Assembly (NCBI RefSeq): GCF_024345795.1
Contig: NZ_JAGQBU010000004.1
Coordinates: forward strand, 62,001 to 126,000
DNA: 64,000 bases
From: Synechococcus sp. J7-Johnson
GTDB lineage: Bacteria; Cyanobacteriota; Cyanobacteriia; PCC-6307; Cyanobiaceae
Reading direction: 5' to 3'
Position numbers and translations under genes: made by a program. This document shows, piece by piece, positions 1-7,270 of this stretch. Position 1 is the first letter of the stretch. Each line of letters begins with the position of its first letter. The notes beneath the pieces are model-generated. The model was not told the origin of the DNA, did no database searches, and saw only the letters and a program-made list of their open reading frames with translations.

Positions 1-228
1 GTGAATCAGGCGCGCGGCCTGGCTTAGCGCCACCAGCTCGGCATGGCCCAAGGGGTCCTGCTGGGATTGACGCCGGTTCGTTCCCCAGCCCAGAGCATGG
101 CCAGCTCCATCGAGAACAACCGCCGCCACGGGGATCTCGCCGGCCTCGCCCGCCCGCTGCGCCATCCGCAGCAACCGCGCCATCCAGAACTGCTGGCAGC
201 TGAGCGGCAGGGGGGCAGGGGGTCGCAT
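1..228 (-). CDS. tadA: tRNA-specific adenosine deaminase TadA (partial, N-terminal 76 aa)
   Basis: The frame read leftward from an ATG at 228 runs off the window edge at position 1, so only the N-terminal 76 residues are visible. They match the CMP/dCMP and tRNA-adenosine deaminase fold: a helix around residues 11-27, the strand EIPVAAVVLD (31-40), and the zinc and proton-shuttle motif H62-A-E64 within PLGHAELVAL. TadA deaminates A34 to inosine in tRNA-Arg(ACG). The second zinc motif PCxxC lies outside the window, so another deaminase of the family cannot be formally excluded, but the HAE context favours TadA. The gene is divergent from the decarboxylase on the other side of a 158-base gap. 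Confidence 0.8.
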   Translation of the reverse strand, partial: MRPPAPLPLSCQQFWMARLLRMAQRAGEAGEIPVAAVVLDGAGHALGWGTNRRQSQQDPLGHAELVALSQAARLIH

Positions 229-306
229 AGGCAGTAGGGGGAGGTTTAAGCGGCACATAGTCCACCGAGACTGACAGCCAGCCACCAGATCCAAGGTCAT
301 CCCCGA

Positions 307-346
307 ACGGCCTGCAGCTCTCGTTGACGGCCTGCAGCTCTCGTTG
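307..346. repeat. Perfect 20-bp tandem duplication upstream of the decarboxylase
   Basis: Bases 307-326 and 327-346 are identical 20-mers joined head to tail, beginning ACGGCCTGCAG. They lie in the tadA/decarboxylase divergent gap (229-386), 41 bases before the ATG at 387. The unit contains the palindrome CTGCAG. It could be a recent slippage duplication or a doubled regulator site; nothing in the sequence decides between these. The rest of the gap shows no other clear element. Confidence 0.8.
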
Positions 347-386
347 GCGGAGCTGCCCGCCCGACTTGCTCCCGTTACACGAGACA

Positions 387-1841
387 ATGATTCCCCCGAC
401 CGCCTTGCCCTTGGCCGTCACGCCACACCAGGAGCGGGCGCTCGATCCCCTGCCCTTCGCCTCACCGGGCGTCTTCGACGCAAATCTGGAGGCGTTCCTG
501 CAGGACGCCTCCCATCAGCTCTGCCACTGGCTGGGCTCGGCTGTAAGCCGTCCGCCCCTGCCGGGCCTGAGTCTGCTGCCCGCCGTGGAGCCGGAGCTTT
601 CGGGACTGGGAGCGCAGAGGCTGCTTGCGGATCTGCACCTGGTGATGGAGGGGGCCTACAACCCGAACCATCCAGGCGCCCTGGCCCACCTCGATCCCCC
701 ACCTCTGAGCGCCTCGCTGGTGGGGGACCTGATCTGCGCTGGGCTCAACAACAATCTGTTGGCCGAGGAGCTCTCCCCGTCGCTCAGCCGTCTGGAGCGG
801 AGCCTGTGCGGCTGGTTGGCCCGGCGGCTGGGCCTGGGGGAGCTGGCCGGTGGAGTGCCCGCCAGCGGCGGCAGCCTCAGCAATCTGATGGCCCTGGTCA
901 CAGCCCGGGAAAGCCGCGGCCTGCGCGGCACCCCCGAGGCCGTTGTGCTGTGCGGCCTCGACAGCCACACGTCGCTGGAGAAGGCGGCGATGGTGATGGG
1001 CCTTCCAGGCTCTGCCCTGCACCGCCTGCCGCTCGATGACGACGGCCGCCTCCAGCCGGAACTGGTGGGCGAATGCCTGCAGACCCTCAGCGCCGCCGGC
1101 ATCCCCGTGATCGCCCTGGTGGCAACGGCTGGCACTACCGTTCGCGGGGCCGTGGATCCCCTGGTGGAACTCGCCGCCCTCTGCCGCTGCCACGACATCT
1201 GGCTGCACGTCGATGCGGCGATCGGCGGAGTGCTTGGTCTGAGTGAGCGCCACCGCCAGCGGGTCGAGGGTCTGGGGCTGGCGGATTCGATCACGATCAA
1301 TCCCCAGAAGCTGCTGGGGATCACCAAGACCTCCTCCTTGTTGCTGCTGGCTGATCCCACCGCCCTGGAGCGAAGCTTCGCCACGGGTCTGCCCTACATG
1401 GAACTCAGCCGCGAAGGGGGCCATGGTGGGGAGTGCGGCCTGCAGGGCAGCCGCAGTGCCGAGATTCTCAAGTTGTGGCTTGGCTTGCGCCAGCTGGGCC
1501 TCGATGGCATCGAGGCCGTGATCGAGGGGGCAATTCAGCGCCGCCGCCGCCTTCAGCAGCTTTTGCATGGGGCACAAGGCACCGGCGAGCTCACCCTGCT
1601 CAGTGGCCCGCTGCACCTGCTGGCCTTCCGGCCTAGCCAGCTGGATGCGGCCGGCTGCGAGCAGTGGTCGCAGCACTGCCGCCAGCAGCTGCTGGCCCAC
1701 GACCTGATGCTCTCCCGCCCCCGCTACCAGGGGAAACACCACCTCAAGGCAGTGCTGGGCAACCCCCACACCCAGGAGGAGCATCTGCAGGGGCTCGCGG
1801 CGGTGGTCAGCCAGTCGCTGCGGTCCGGGGATCTGACCTGA
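387..1841 (+). CDS. PLP-dependent group II amino acid decarboxylase
   Basis: A 484-residue pyridoxal-phosphate enzyme of the group II decarboxylase family (glutamate, aromatic amino acid and diaminobutyrate decarboxylases). The family signature is clear: SGGSLSNLMAL near residues 160-170, a cofactor-stacking histidine at 194 (LDSHTS), HVDAAIGG with Asp276, and the Schiff-base lysine K308 in NPQKLLG. The ATG at 387 was chosen because the in-frame upstream GTG at 324 adds 21 low-complexity residues and would lie inside the tandem repeat. Length fits the family (about 480-510 aa). The substrate cannot be read from sequence alone; L-2,4-diaminobutyrate, tyrosine or glutamate are all possible. It stands alone, divergent from tadA. 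Confidence 0.85.
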   Translation: MIPPTALPLAVTPHQERALDPLPFASPGVFDANLEAFLQDASHQLCHWLGSAVSRPPLPGLSLLPAVEPELSGLGAQRLLADLHLVMEGAYNPNHPGALAHLDPPPLSASLVGDLICAGLNNNLLAEELSPSLSRLERSLCGWLARRLGLGELAGGVPASGGSLSNLMALVTARESRGLRGTPEAVVLCGLDSHTSLEKAAMVMGLPGSALHRLPLDDDGRLQPELVGECLQTLSAAGIPVIALVATAGTTVRGAVDPLVELAALCRCHDIWLHVDAAIGGVLGLSERHRQRVEGLGLADSITINPQKLLGITKTSSLLLLADPTALERSFATGLPYMELSREGGHGGECGLQGSRSAEILKLWLGLRQLGLDGIEAVIEGAIQRRRRLQQLLHGAQGTGELTLLSGPLHLLAFRPSQLDAAGCEQWSQHCRQQLLAHDLMLSRPRYQGKHHLKAVLGNPHTQEEHLQGLAAVVSQSLRSGDLT

Positions 1842-1926
1842 AACCTCAGCCTTCGGCACTAGGCAAAATGCCATCGGTGGTGACCGGCTTTCACGTGTGA
1901 GCAGGCATCGTGGACCCACTACGACC

Positions 1927-2181
1927 ATGAGCGATCAGCAGCCTCAGGCGAACCCCCGCGGACGCTGGGTGGCGATTGTCACCGGCGCCCTGTCGATACT
2001 GATCGGGGTGCTGTATCTCGGCCTGATCACGGTGCTCGACGCCCGCGGTCCCCTCCAGCCCCCTCCCCCCGAGGCCCTGGGCGTGGTGGCAACTGCCGGT
2101 CCCGCCGACGCTGCAGAGGCTCCACCACACGGCGCAGGGCCACCTCCAGAAAACCGCGCAACGCCCCCTCCCTCCGGTTGA
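1927..2181 (+). CDS. Small conserved-looking membrane protein (84 aa)
   Basis: An 84-residue protein with a positively charged N-terminus, one membrane segment at about residues 13-33 (WVAIVTGALSILIGVLYLGL), then an Asp-Ala-Arg-Gly turn and a proline/alanine-rich tail. I know similar short one-span proteins with a LDARGP..PPPPEAL motif in picocyanobacteria, but no function. ATG 1927 is preferred to the GTG at 1897, because the extra ten residues look like leader sequence. Its 3' end overlaps the convergent GTPase gene by 155 bases, so the low-complexity tail may be only loosely constrained. Confidence 0.6.
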   Translation: MSDQQPQANPRGRWVAIVTGALSILIGVLYLGLITVLDARGPLQPPPPEALGVVATAGPADAAEAPPHGAGPPPENRATPPPSG

Positions 2182-3619
2182 GGTCGTACTGGCGGCGCAC
2201 CACCTCCTGCAACCCCCCATCGCCCCAGTCCTGACCCTGCTCGAAGTACGTGAGGAAGCTGAGGCCCGCGATCCGCGTCAACCAGGCGGCACTCACCCCC
2301 TGCACCGCCTTGCTGACCACCAGTGCCGGCAGGTTCAGGCTCAGGGCGGTGGTGATCAATCCCAGCCCCCCCTTGATCACCCCCAGACCCGCCAGGGTGC
2401 GTCCCACCGAGAGAGCCAGGTCCTGTCCGGCCTCGCGCGTCAGCGTCACCCCGTAGGCCCGGCCCAGCTCCACCACCATCTGAGCGTTCACGGCGGCGGT
2501 GCCGAGCAGATCCACCACCGGCAGGGGGTTCACCACCAGCACCCCGGCGCCGATCCACATGTAGCGATCGACGATGGCCTCCCCGTCCTGGCGCCGCTGG
2601 CGCGAGAGCAGGGCACGGCTGGCGTCGCTGAGACGCTGGCTCTGCAGCAGGATGTTGTCGGCGATCAGCTCCTCGCCGTCCTGGTGCAGCACTTCCGAGA
2701 GACGGCGCAGCAGGGCGTCGACCTCCGGAGCAGGCTGCAGCGGTCGCCCGCCGGGCCTGGGGATCGACTGGGGCGCCGCGGCGGCGGGGATCACGTCCTC
2801 GGCAGGGATCCTGCCAGCACAGCGCTGGCGCAGCAGGGCCAGCAGGCGCCGCGCCTCCTCCTCGCCGCGCAGGTCGCATTTGTTCAGCACCAGCACCAGC
2901 CGCTTACCGAGGCTGGCGAGGGCTTCGAACACTTGGAACTCCGCGGCGCGCAGATCGCCATCCACCACCAGCACCAGCAGATCGGCACGGGCAGCCTGCC
3001 GGCGGGCCTCACGCTCGCGCTCCTGACCGTCGCGGCCGGATTCGAGAATGCCAGGTGTATCGACCAGTTGCAGGCCCCGCTGCAAGCCCTTCAGGCGCAA
3101 CCGGTAGGTCTGACAGGTGGTGGTGGAGCCCATCGCGGCCCCCACATCCCCCACCACCTGCTGCAGCAGGGCACGGATCAGGGAGGTCTTGCCGGCGGAG
3201 CCACTGCCGAAAATCACCAGCACCAGATCGCCGCGGGCGAGCTCCGCCTCCACCCGGTCACGCTCCTGTCGCAGGGCTTCGCGCGCCACCTCATCGCGTA
3301 CCCGCTCCAGCACCGGATCGATGGAGCGCAACTGCTGGCCGGCTGCCTCCTGGCGGCTGCTGGGGGCAGGGAGGGGCTTGCTGCCGGGGCCGGGGCCTGG
3401 CCTGGGGTTGCGCCAGGCCAGCAACCAGGGCCAGGCCAGGCGCAGCAGCAGCACAGCGCCGCCACCCAGCACCAGCACGAGCAGCGGGCCCACCAGGGCC
3501 GGTGGCAGCAGGTAGCTGAGCTGCCACACCAGGTTGTTGAAGGCCTGCAGCAATAGTGAAAGGGCCACGATCACGGCCAGGCCCGCCGCCACCCAGATCC
3601 AGAGGCGCAGACGTGGCAT
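2027..3619 (-). CDS. Membrane-anchored GTPase with C-terminal DUF697-like domain
   Basis: A 530-residue protein. Two hydrophobic segments at about 6-25 and 37-66 anchor the N-terminus. A Ras-like GTPase domain follows, with G1 GSGSAGKT (138-145), G3 DTPG (187-190) and G4 NKCD (246-249). The C-terminal third (about 340-500) has hydrophobic glycine-rich helices like the YcjF/DUF697 family. Its ATG shares bases with the stop of the penicillin-binding protein upstream (TGATG at 3617-3621), so the two are probably translationally coupled. The family role is unproven; membrane remodelling or envelope stress is usually suggested. Here the coupling points to cell-wall synthesis, which is inference. 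Confidence 0.8.
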   Translation of the reverse strand: MPRLRLWIWVAAGLAVIVALSLLLQAFNNLVWQLSYLLPPALVGPLLVLVLGGGAVLLLRLAWPWLLAWRNPRPGPGPGSKPLPAPSSRQEAAGQQLRSIDPVLERVRDEVAREALRQERDRVEAELARGDLVLVIFGSGSAGKTSLIRALLQQVVGDVGAAMGSTTTCQTYRLRLKGLQRGLQLVDTPGILESGRDGQEREREARRQAARADLLVLVVDGDLRAAEFQVFEALASLGKRLVLVLNKCDLRGEEEARRLLALLRQRCAGRIPAEDVIPAAAAPQSIPRPGGRPLQPAPEVDALLRRLSEVLHQDGEELIADNILLQSQRLSDASRALLSRQRRQDGEAIVDRYMWIGAGVLVVNPLPVVDLLGTAAVNAQMVVELGRAYGVTLTREAGQDLALSVGRTLAGLGVIKGGLGLITTALSLNLPALVVSKAVQGVSAAWLTRIAGLSFLTYFEQGQDWGDGGLQEVVRRQYDLNRREGALRGFLEVALRRVVEPLQRRRDRQLPPRPGPRGEGAGGDRGRRAP

Positions 3620-5817
3620 CAGGGCTTAGCCGCTGGGGCGGCACGGCTCGGGGTGGCCTGGCGCATGATGTCGCCCCAGAGGCCGGCGGCCAGGGCGCTG
3701 CCGCTGCGGGTGGGGCTGTTGTCGTCGTTGCCCAGCCAGATGCCCATCACCCAGTGGCGACTGGGGTCATAGCCGATGAACAGGAGATCCCTGGCCCCGT
3801 TGGTGGTGCCGGTCTTGCCCCCTTCCTCCCCACCGAGGTAGGCCGCACCACCGGTGCCGGAGCGCACCACGGCCTGGAGCAGCCCCTGCATGCTGCGGGC
3901 CACCTCGGGCTTGAGCACGCTGCGGCCGGCCTGGATGGCCCGGTTCGGCTGATCGCCCTTGTTGCGCAACTGGCGGCAGCGTTCGCTCTCGAGGCCCGCG
4001 CAGGTCTCGGCGTCGGTGAGGCGGCGGATGGTGCTGGGGGCATGCCATACCCCGCCATTGGCCACAGCCCCATAGGCGGCGGTGAGCTCGATCAGCCGCG
4101 CCTCGCTCTGGCCGAGGGTCAGGCCTGGCACGGGGTTGAGGCTGGAGCTGATGCCCAGATCCTGGGCCTGCTGCACCACTGCCTCCAGACCCACCCGCCG
4201 GGCCAGGCGCAGGGCGGCGGTGTTGCTGCTGATGGCGAAGGCCTGACGCAGGCTGAGGCTGCCGCCGCAACCACTGGAGAACGACTGGCCGCGCCAGCTC
4301 AGGGGACTGCAGCTGATGACGTCGCCGGGCCTGGAGCCCCGCTGCAGGGCCGCCAGGTAGGTGAAGAGCTTGAAGGTGCTGCCTGGCTGCCGCAGGGCCT
4401 GGCTGGCCCGGTTGTACTGACTGGTGCGGTAATCGCGCCCGCCGGCGATGGCGATCACTCCGCCGTTGCGGCTGTCCAGCAGCACCACAGCGCCCTCGCT
4501 CACCCCCAGGGCGGCGGCAGCGGCCAGGCGACGGCGCAGCTGCCGCTCCACCAGCTCCTGTACCGGCGGATCCAGGTGGGTCTCCACAAGGAAATTCCCC
4601 TCCGCCGCCACATCCACCCCCAGCAGCCTCTCCAGGTCTAGACGCACCTGATCCGTGTAGTAGGGGGCAGGGCGCCGGCTGCCCTTGCGGCAGGCCTGGC
4701 TCCCTAGCTGAATGGGGCTGCGGCGAGAGCGGCGGGCCCGGTCAGCGCTGATGCGGCCGCTGTCGGCCATCTTCAGCAGCACGACGTTTCGGGCCTCCAG
4801 GGCCGCCTGGGGGTTGATGCAGGGATCGTGGCCGTTGGGAGAAGGGAGCAGACCCACCAGCAGAGCCGCCTCCTCCAGGCTGAGCCTGGCCGCCGGCTTG
4901 GCGAAGTAATTGCGGGCGGCGTCCTCGAAGCCCCAGCCCACTCCGAGGTACACCCGGTTCAGGTAGCTCAGCAGCAGGTCGCCCTTGCTGAAGCGGGCCT
5001 CCAGTTGCAGGGCCACCAGCAGCTCCCGCCACTTGCGGATCAGCGTTTCACCCTGGCCCACCTGCTCCGGGTAGAGGCTGCGGGCCAGCTGCTGGGTGAG
5101 GGTGCTGCCACCCTCCAGCACCCGTCCGCCGAGCACGTTGGTGGCCAGGGCGCGGGCAGTACCGATCGGATCCACGCCGGGATGCCACCAGAAGCGGCTG
5201 TCCTCACTGGCGAGCAGGGCATCCACCAGGACCGGCGGGAAATCGGAGAGGGCGTCGTTTTCGCGGTGTTCGCTTGATTCCGCGGAACTGATGGGCCGGT
5301 TCAACCGGTCGTAGAGGGCGAGGGGGCCCCGCACCGGCGCCAGGCTGCCCCGCACCGGCGTCCACACAGCGGCCAGAGCGAGCAGGAGCAGGCCACCCGA
5401 ACCCAGCCCCGCCAGCACCAGGGTGAGGCCACGGGCCAGCCGCAGTCCCCGGGGCAGAGGCTTGCGCTCGAACACCAGTTCCGGCAACCCCGGCTCCTCG
5501 GGGGGGCCGAAGCGGACCACATCACCATCCCGCAGCAACAGCTCCCGGATCCGCTGACCGCGCCAGAACAGCCCGTTGGTGGAGCCGCTGTCACGGATCA
5601 GCCAGTCGTGGCCCACTGGTTCGAGCCAAGCGTGCTGCTTGCTGACAGCGGGGTGATCCAGGCTCAGCTCAAGGCCAGGATCGCGGCCGAGTCGGACCAG
5701 CCGGCCGTGGAGCTTGATCCGGCGGGGGGCGTGGCCGCTCAGATGGATCTCAACCTGAGCGGACGCCGGGCTCTCCAGCTCCACCAGCCCCCGCTTCAGG
5801 CCCTCAACGGCGCTCAC
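3619..5817 (-). CDS. Class A penicillin-binding protein (PBP1A type) with N-terminal FHA domain
   Basis: A 732-residue bifunctional peptidoglycan synthase. Residues about 34-110 form a forkhead-associated domain (R45 in LGRD, S59 and H62 in VSKQH, N81 in GSTNG), a phosphothreonine reader on the cytoplasmic side. A membrane span follows (about 126-150). The glycosyltransferase 51 domain has catalytic E205 in SEDSRFWW and the GGSTLTQQL motif. The transpeptidase domain has S480-TFK, SSN (530-532) and KTGTTN (667-672). The protein should polymerise and crosslink peptidoglycan, possibly under Ser/Thr kinase control through the FHA domain. It starts 14 bases inside lspA and is coupled to the GTPase downstream. 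Confidence 0.92.
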   Translation of the reverse strand: MSAVEGLKRGLVELESPASAQVEIHLSGHAPRRIKLHGRLVRLGRDPGLELSLDHPAVSKQHAWLEPVGHDWLIRDSGSTNGLFWRGQRIRELLLRDGDVVRFGPPEEPGLPELVFERKPLPRGLRLARGLTLVLAGLGSGGLLLLALAAVWTPVRGSLAPVRGPLALYDRLNRPISSAESSEHRENDALSDFPPVLVDALLASEDSRFWWHPGVDPIGTARALATNVLGGRVLEGGSTLTQQLARSLYPEQVGQGETLIRKWRELLVALQLEARFSKGDLLLSYLNRVYLGVGWGFEDAARNYFAKPAARLSLEEAALLVGLLPSPNGHDPCINPQAALEARNVVLLKMADSGRISADRARRSRRSPIQLGSQACRKGSRRPAPYYTDQVRLDLERLLGVDVAAEGNFLVETHLDPPVQELVERQLRRRLAAAAALGVSEGAVVLLDSRNGGVIAIAGGRDYRTSQYNRASQALRQPGSTFKLFTYLAALQRGSRPGDVISCSPLSWRGQSFSSGCGGSLSLRQAFAISSNTAALRLARRVGLEAVVQQAQDLGISSSLNPVPGLTLGQSEARLIELTAAYGAVANGGVWHAPSTIRRLTDAETCAGLESERCRQLRNKGDQPNRAIQAGRSVLKPEVARSMQGLLQAVVRSGTGGAAYLGGEEGGKTGTTNGARDLLFIGYDPSRHWVMGIWLGNDDNSPTRSGSALAAGLWGDIMRQATPSRAAPAAKP

Positions 5818-6283
5818 GGGGACGTCCCTCCCACAGATCGAGGATCAGGCAGACCACAGCCACATTGATCGCCACATCGGCAAGGTTGAACACCGGGAAC
5901 TGGACGGGCACCAACTCGAGAAAATCGACCACGCCACCTATCCGCCAGCGGTCGAGGCCATTGCCCACTGCCCCACCGAGCAATGATCCGAGTCCCAGCC
6001 ACTGCCAGCGCGGTAACGATGGGTGGCGCTGGATCCACACCACCAGCAGCAGCGCCACCACCAGGCTCACCACACCCAGCCAGACGGCCTGGCCGCTGAG
6101 AAGGCTGAACGCAGCACCGGTGTTGAAGACCAGCCGCAGACGCAGGAGCCCCGGAATCAGGGGTTCCGCCAGGCCAGGAGGCAGAGCGGCAGAGGCCCAC
6201 GCCTTGCTGAGCTGGTCGAGCACCACCACCAGCCCCGCCACGGTCCAGGCAAGGCGACGGCTGGAGCTCACGCCTGCGCTCAT
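5804..6283 (-). CDS. lspA: Lipoprotein signal peptidase (signal peptidase II)
   Basis: A 159-residue inner-membrane aspartyl protease that cleaves signal peptides of lipidated prolipoproteins. Four hydrophobic segments are visible. Both catalytic aspartates are present, in GNGLDRWRIGGVVDFL and in FNLADVAIN, with the family hallmark VFNTGAAFSLL. The ATG at 6283 overlaps the bioY stop as ATGA, which fixes the start; a longer open frame to 6991 is only the antisense of sipA and bioY. It ends 14 bases inside the start of the penicillin-binding protein, so bioY-lspA-PBP-GTPase look like one transcript. Confidence 0.93.
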   Translation of the reverse strand: MSAGVSSSRRLAWTVAGLVVVLDQLSKAWASAALPPGLAEPLIPGLLRLRLVFNTGAAFSLLSGQAVWLGVVSLVVALLLVVWIQRHPSLPRWQWLGLGSLLGGAVGNGLDRWRIGGVVDFLELVPVQFPVFNLADVAINVAVVCLILDLWEGRPRERR

Positions 6284-6855
6284 GGCTCCACCAGCAGGAG
6301 GCGGCGCAGGGGCCAGGCCAGCACCGCCACCCCGCAGCAAAGCAACAGCTGGGGCAGCAGGGGACCGAGGCTGTAGGCGACCAGCAGATCGGGCAGTCCA
6401 GCGGCCCAGCGGCCCGCCAGAGCCCCGAGCAGCAGGTTGGCGATGCCGCAGAGCTGAATCACCAGCAACCCCAGGCAGGCAGCTCCCAGCAGCCGCAGCA
6501 GCTCGCCCATCCCCTCCTGGCGGGCCAGCCGACCACTCACCCAGGCTGCCGGCATGAAGCCGGCCAGGTAGCCGAAGCCTGGATCCAGCAGGTAGGCCAT
6601 ACCACCTCCGGAATGGAACACCGGCAGCATCAGCAGGCCGAGGCTGAGGTAGGCCACCGACGCCAGCAGGGCCGGCCTGGGGCCGCAGACCAGCGCCGTG
6701 AGCAACAGTGCCGGCACCTGGGCGGTGACGGGGAGATCGAACAGGCGCAGACCTCCACCAGCCAGAGGCAGGGGGATGGCGGCCTGGATCAGACCCCCCA
6801 TGATGATCAGCAGCAGCCCCATGAGGGCCCCACTCCAGTTGGCTAAGGCCCGCAA
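6280..6855 (-). CDS. bioY: Biotin transporter substrate-binding membrane subunit BioY
   Basis: The S-component of an energy-coupling-factor transporter for biotin. It shows about six hydrophobic segments with the BioY features GGLRLFDLPVTAQVPALLLTAL and GGMAYLLDPGFGYLAGF, and a short basic C-terminus. The start is uncertain. The frame is open to a GTG at 6939, but that would overlap the divergent sipA start. A TTG at 6855 gives 191 residues, close to the family length, and an ATG at 6822 is also possible. No strong ribosome binding site decides between them. Its stop overlaps the lspA start. No ecfA/ecfT genes are in the window. Confidence 0.85.
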   Translation of the reverse strand: MRALANWSGALMGLLLIIMGGLIQAAIPLPLAGGGLRLFDLPVTAQVPALLLTALVCGPRPALLASVAYLSLGLLMLPVFHSGGGMAYLLDPGFGYLAGFMPAAWVSGRLARQEGMGELLRLLGAACLGLLVIQLCGIANLLLGALAGRWAAGLPDLLVAYSLGPLLPQLLLCCGVAVLAWPLRRLLLVEP

Positions 6856-6916
6856 ACGAAGGGTGATTGGCTCGCTCCATCCTGCTGTAGTGGATGCCAG
6901 CTGAACAGCGGTGGCG

Positions 6917-7270
6917 ATGAGCTTCCCCGATCTGACCACCGATCAACCAGGTGAGCCCATGGTTCAGCCGACGAACGATCAGCCGAACCATGGGCCAACA
7001 GATCCGCCTTCCGAAGCTGTTGCTGAGCCCGAAGCACCGGCGTTCAGCGTGGGTGACTGGGTTCGGATCACGACCCGACTCACTTACCTCAAAACCGCCG
7101 ATCCGATGCCGATGCTGCGACCTCCCGATCTGGTCGATGGCGATGAAGCCGGCCAGGTGATGGCTCTCAGGGCCATCAACCTCCTGGCCGTGCGCTTCCG
7201 GCGCGGCACTTTCCTGCTGGGCGCCGATCAGCTCAGCGCCTGCACCCCCGAGGGGCGGCCCAGGGGATGA
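6917..7270 (+). CDS. sipA: SipA-like regulatory protein (DUF3148)
   Basis: A 117-residue protein whose C-terminal 70 residues match the SipA/DUF3148 family: FSVGDWVRIT, YLKTADPMPMLRPPDLV and VRFRRGTFLL. In Synechococcus elongatus SipA is a small beta-barrel protein that binds the histidine kinase NblS, which controls photosynthesis-related gene expression. Here about 40 polar, proline-rich residues precede that core, so the true start might be an internal codon such as ATG 6959. GTG 6911 is also open. The gene is divergent from bioY and overlaps the convergent M16 gene by 43 bases. Confidence 0.75.
   Translation: MSFPDLTTDQPGEPMVQPTNDQPNHGPTDPPSEAVAEPEAPAFSVGDWVRITTRLTYLKTADPMPMLRPPDLVDGDEAGQVMALRAINLLAVRFRRGTFLLGADQLSACTPEGRPRG

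Noticed and set aside
5804-6991. The 395-codon frame as one large protein fused to lspA
   Set aside because: The first 230 codons are antisense or out of frame with bioY and sipA; lspA has its own ATG at 6283 with the normal length.
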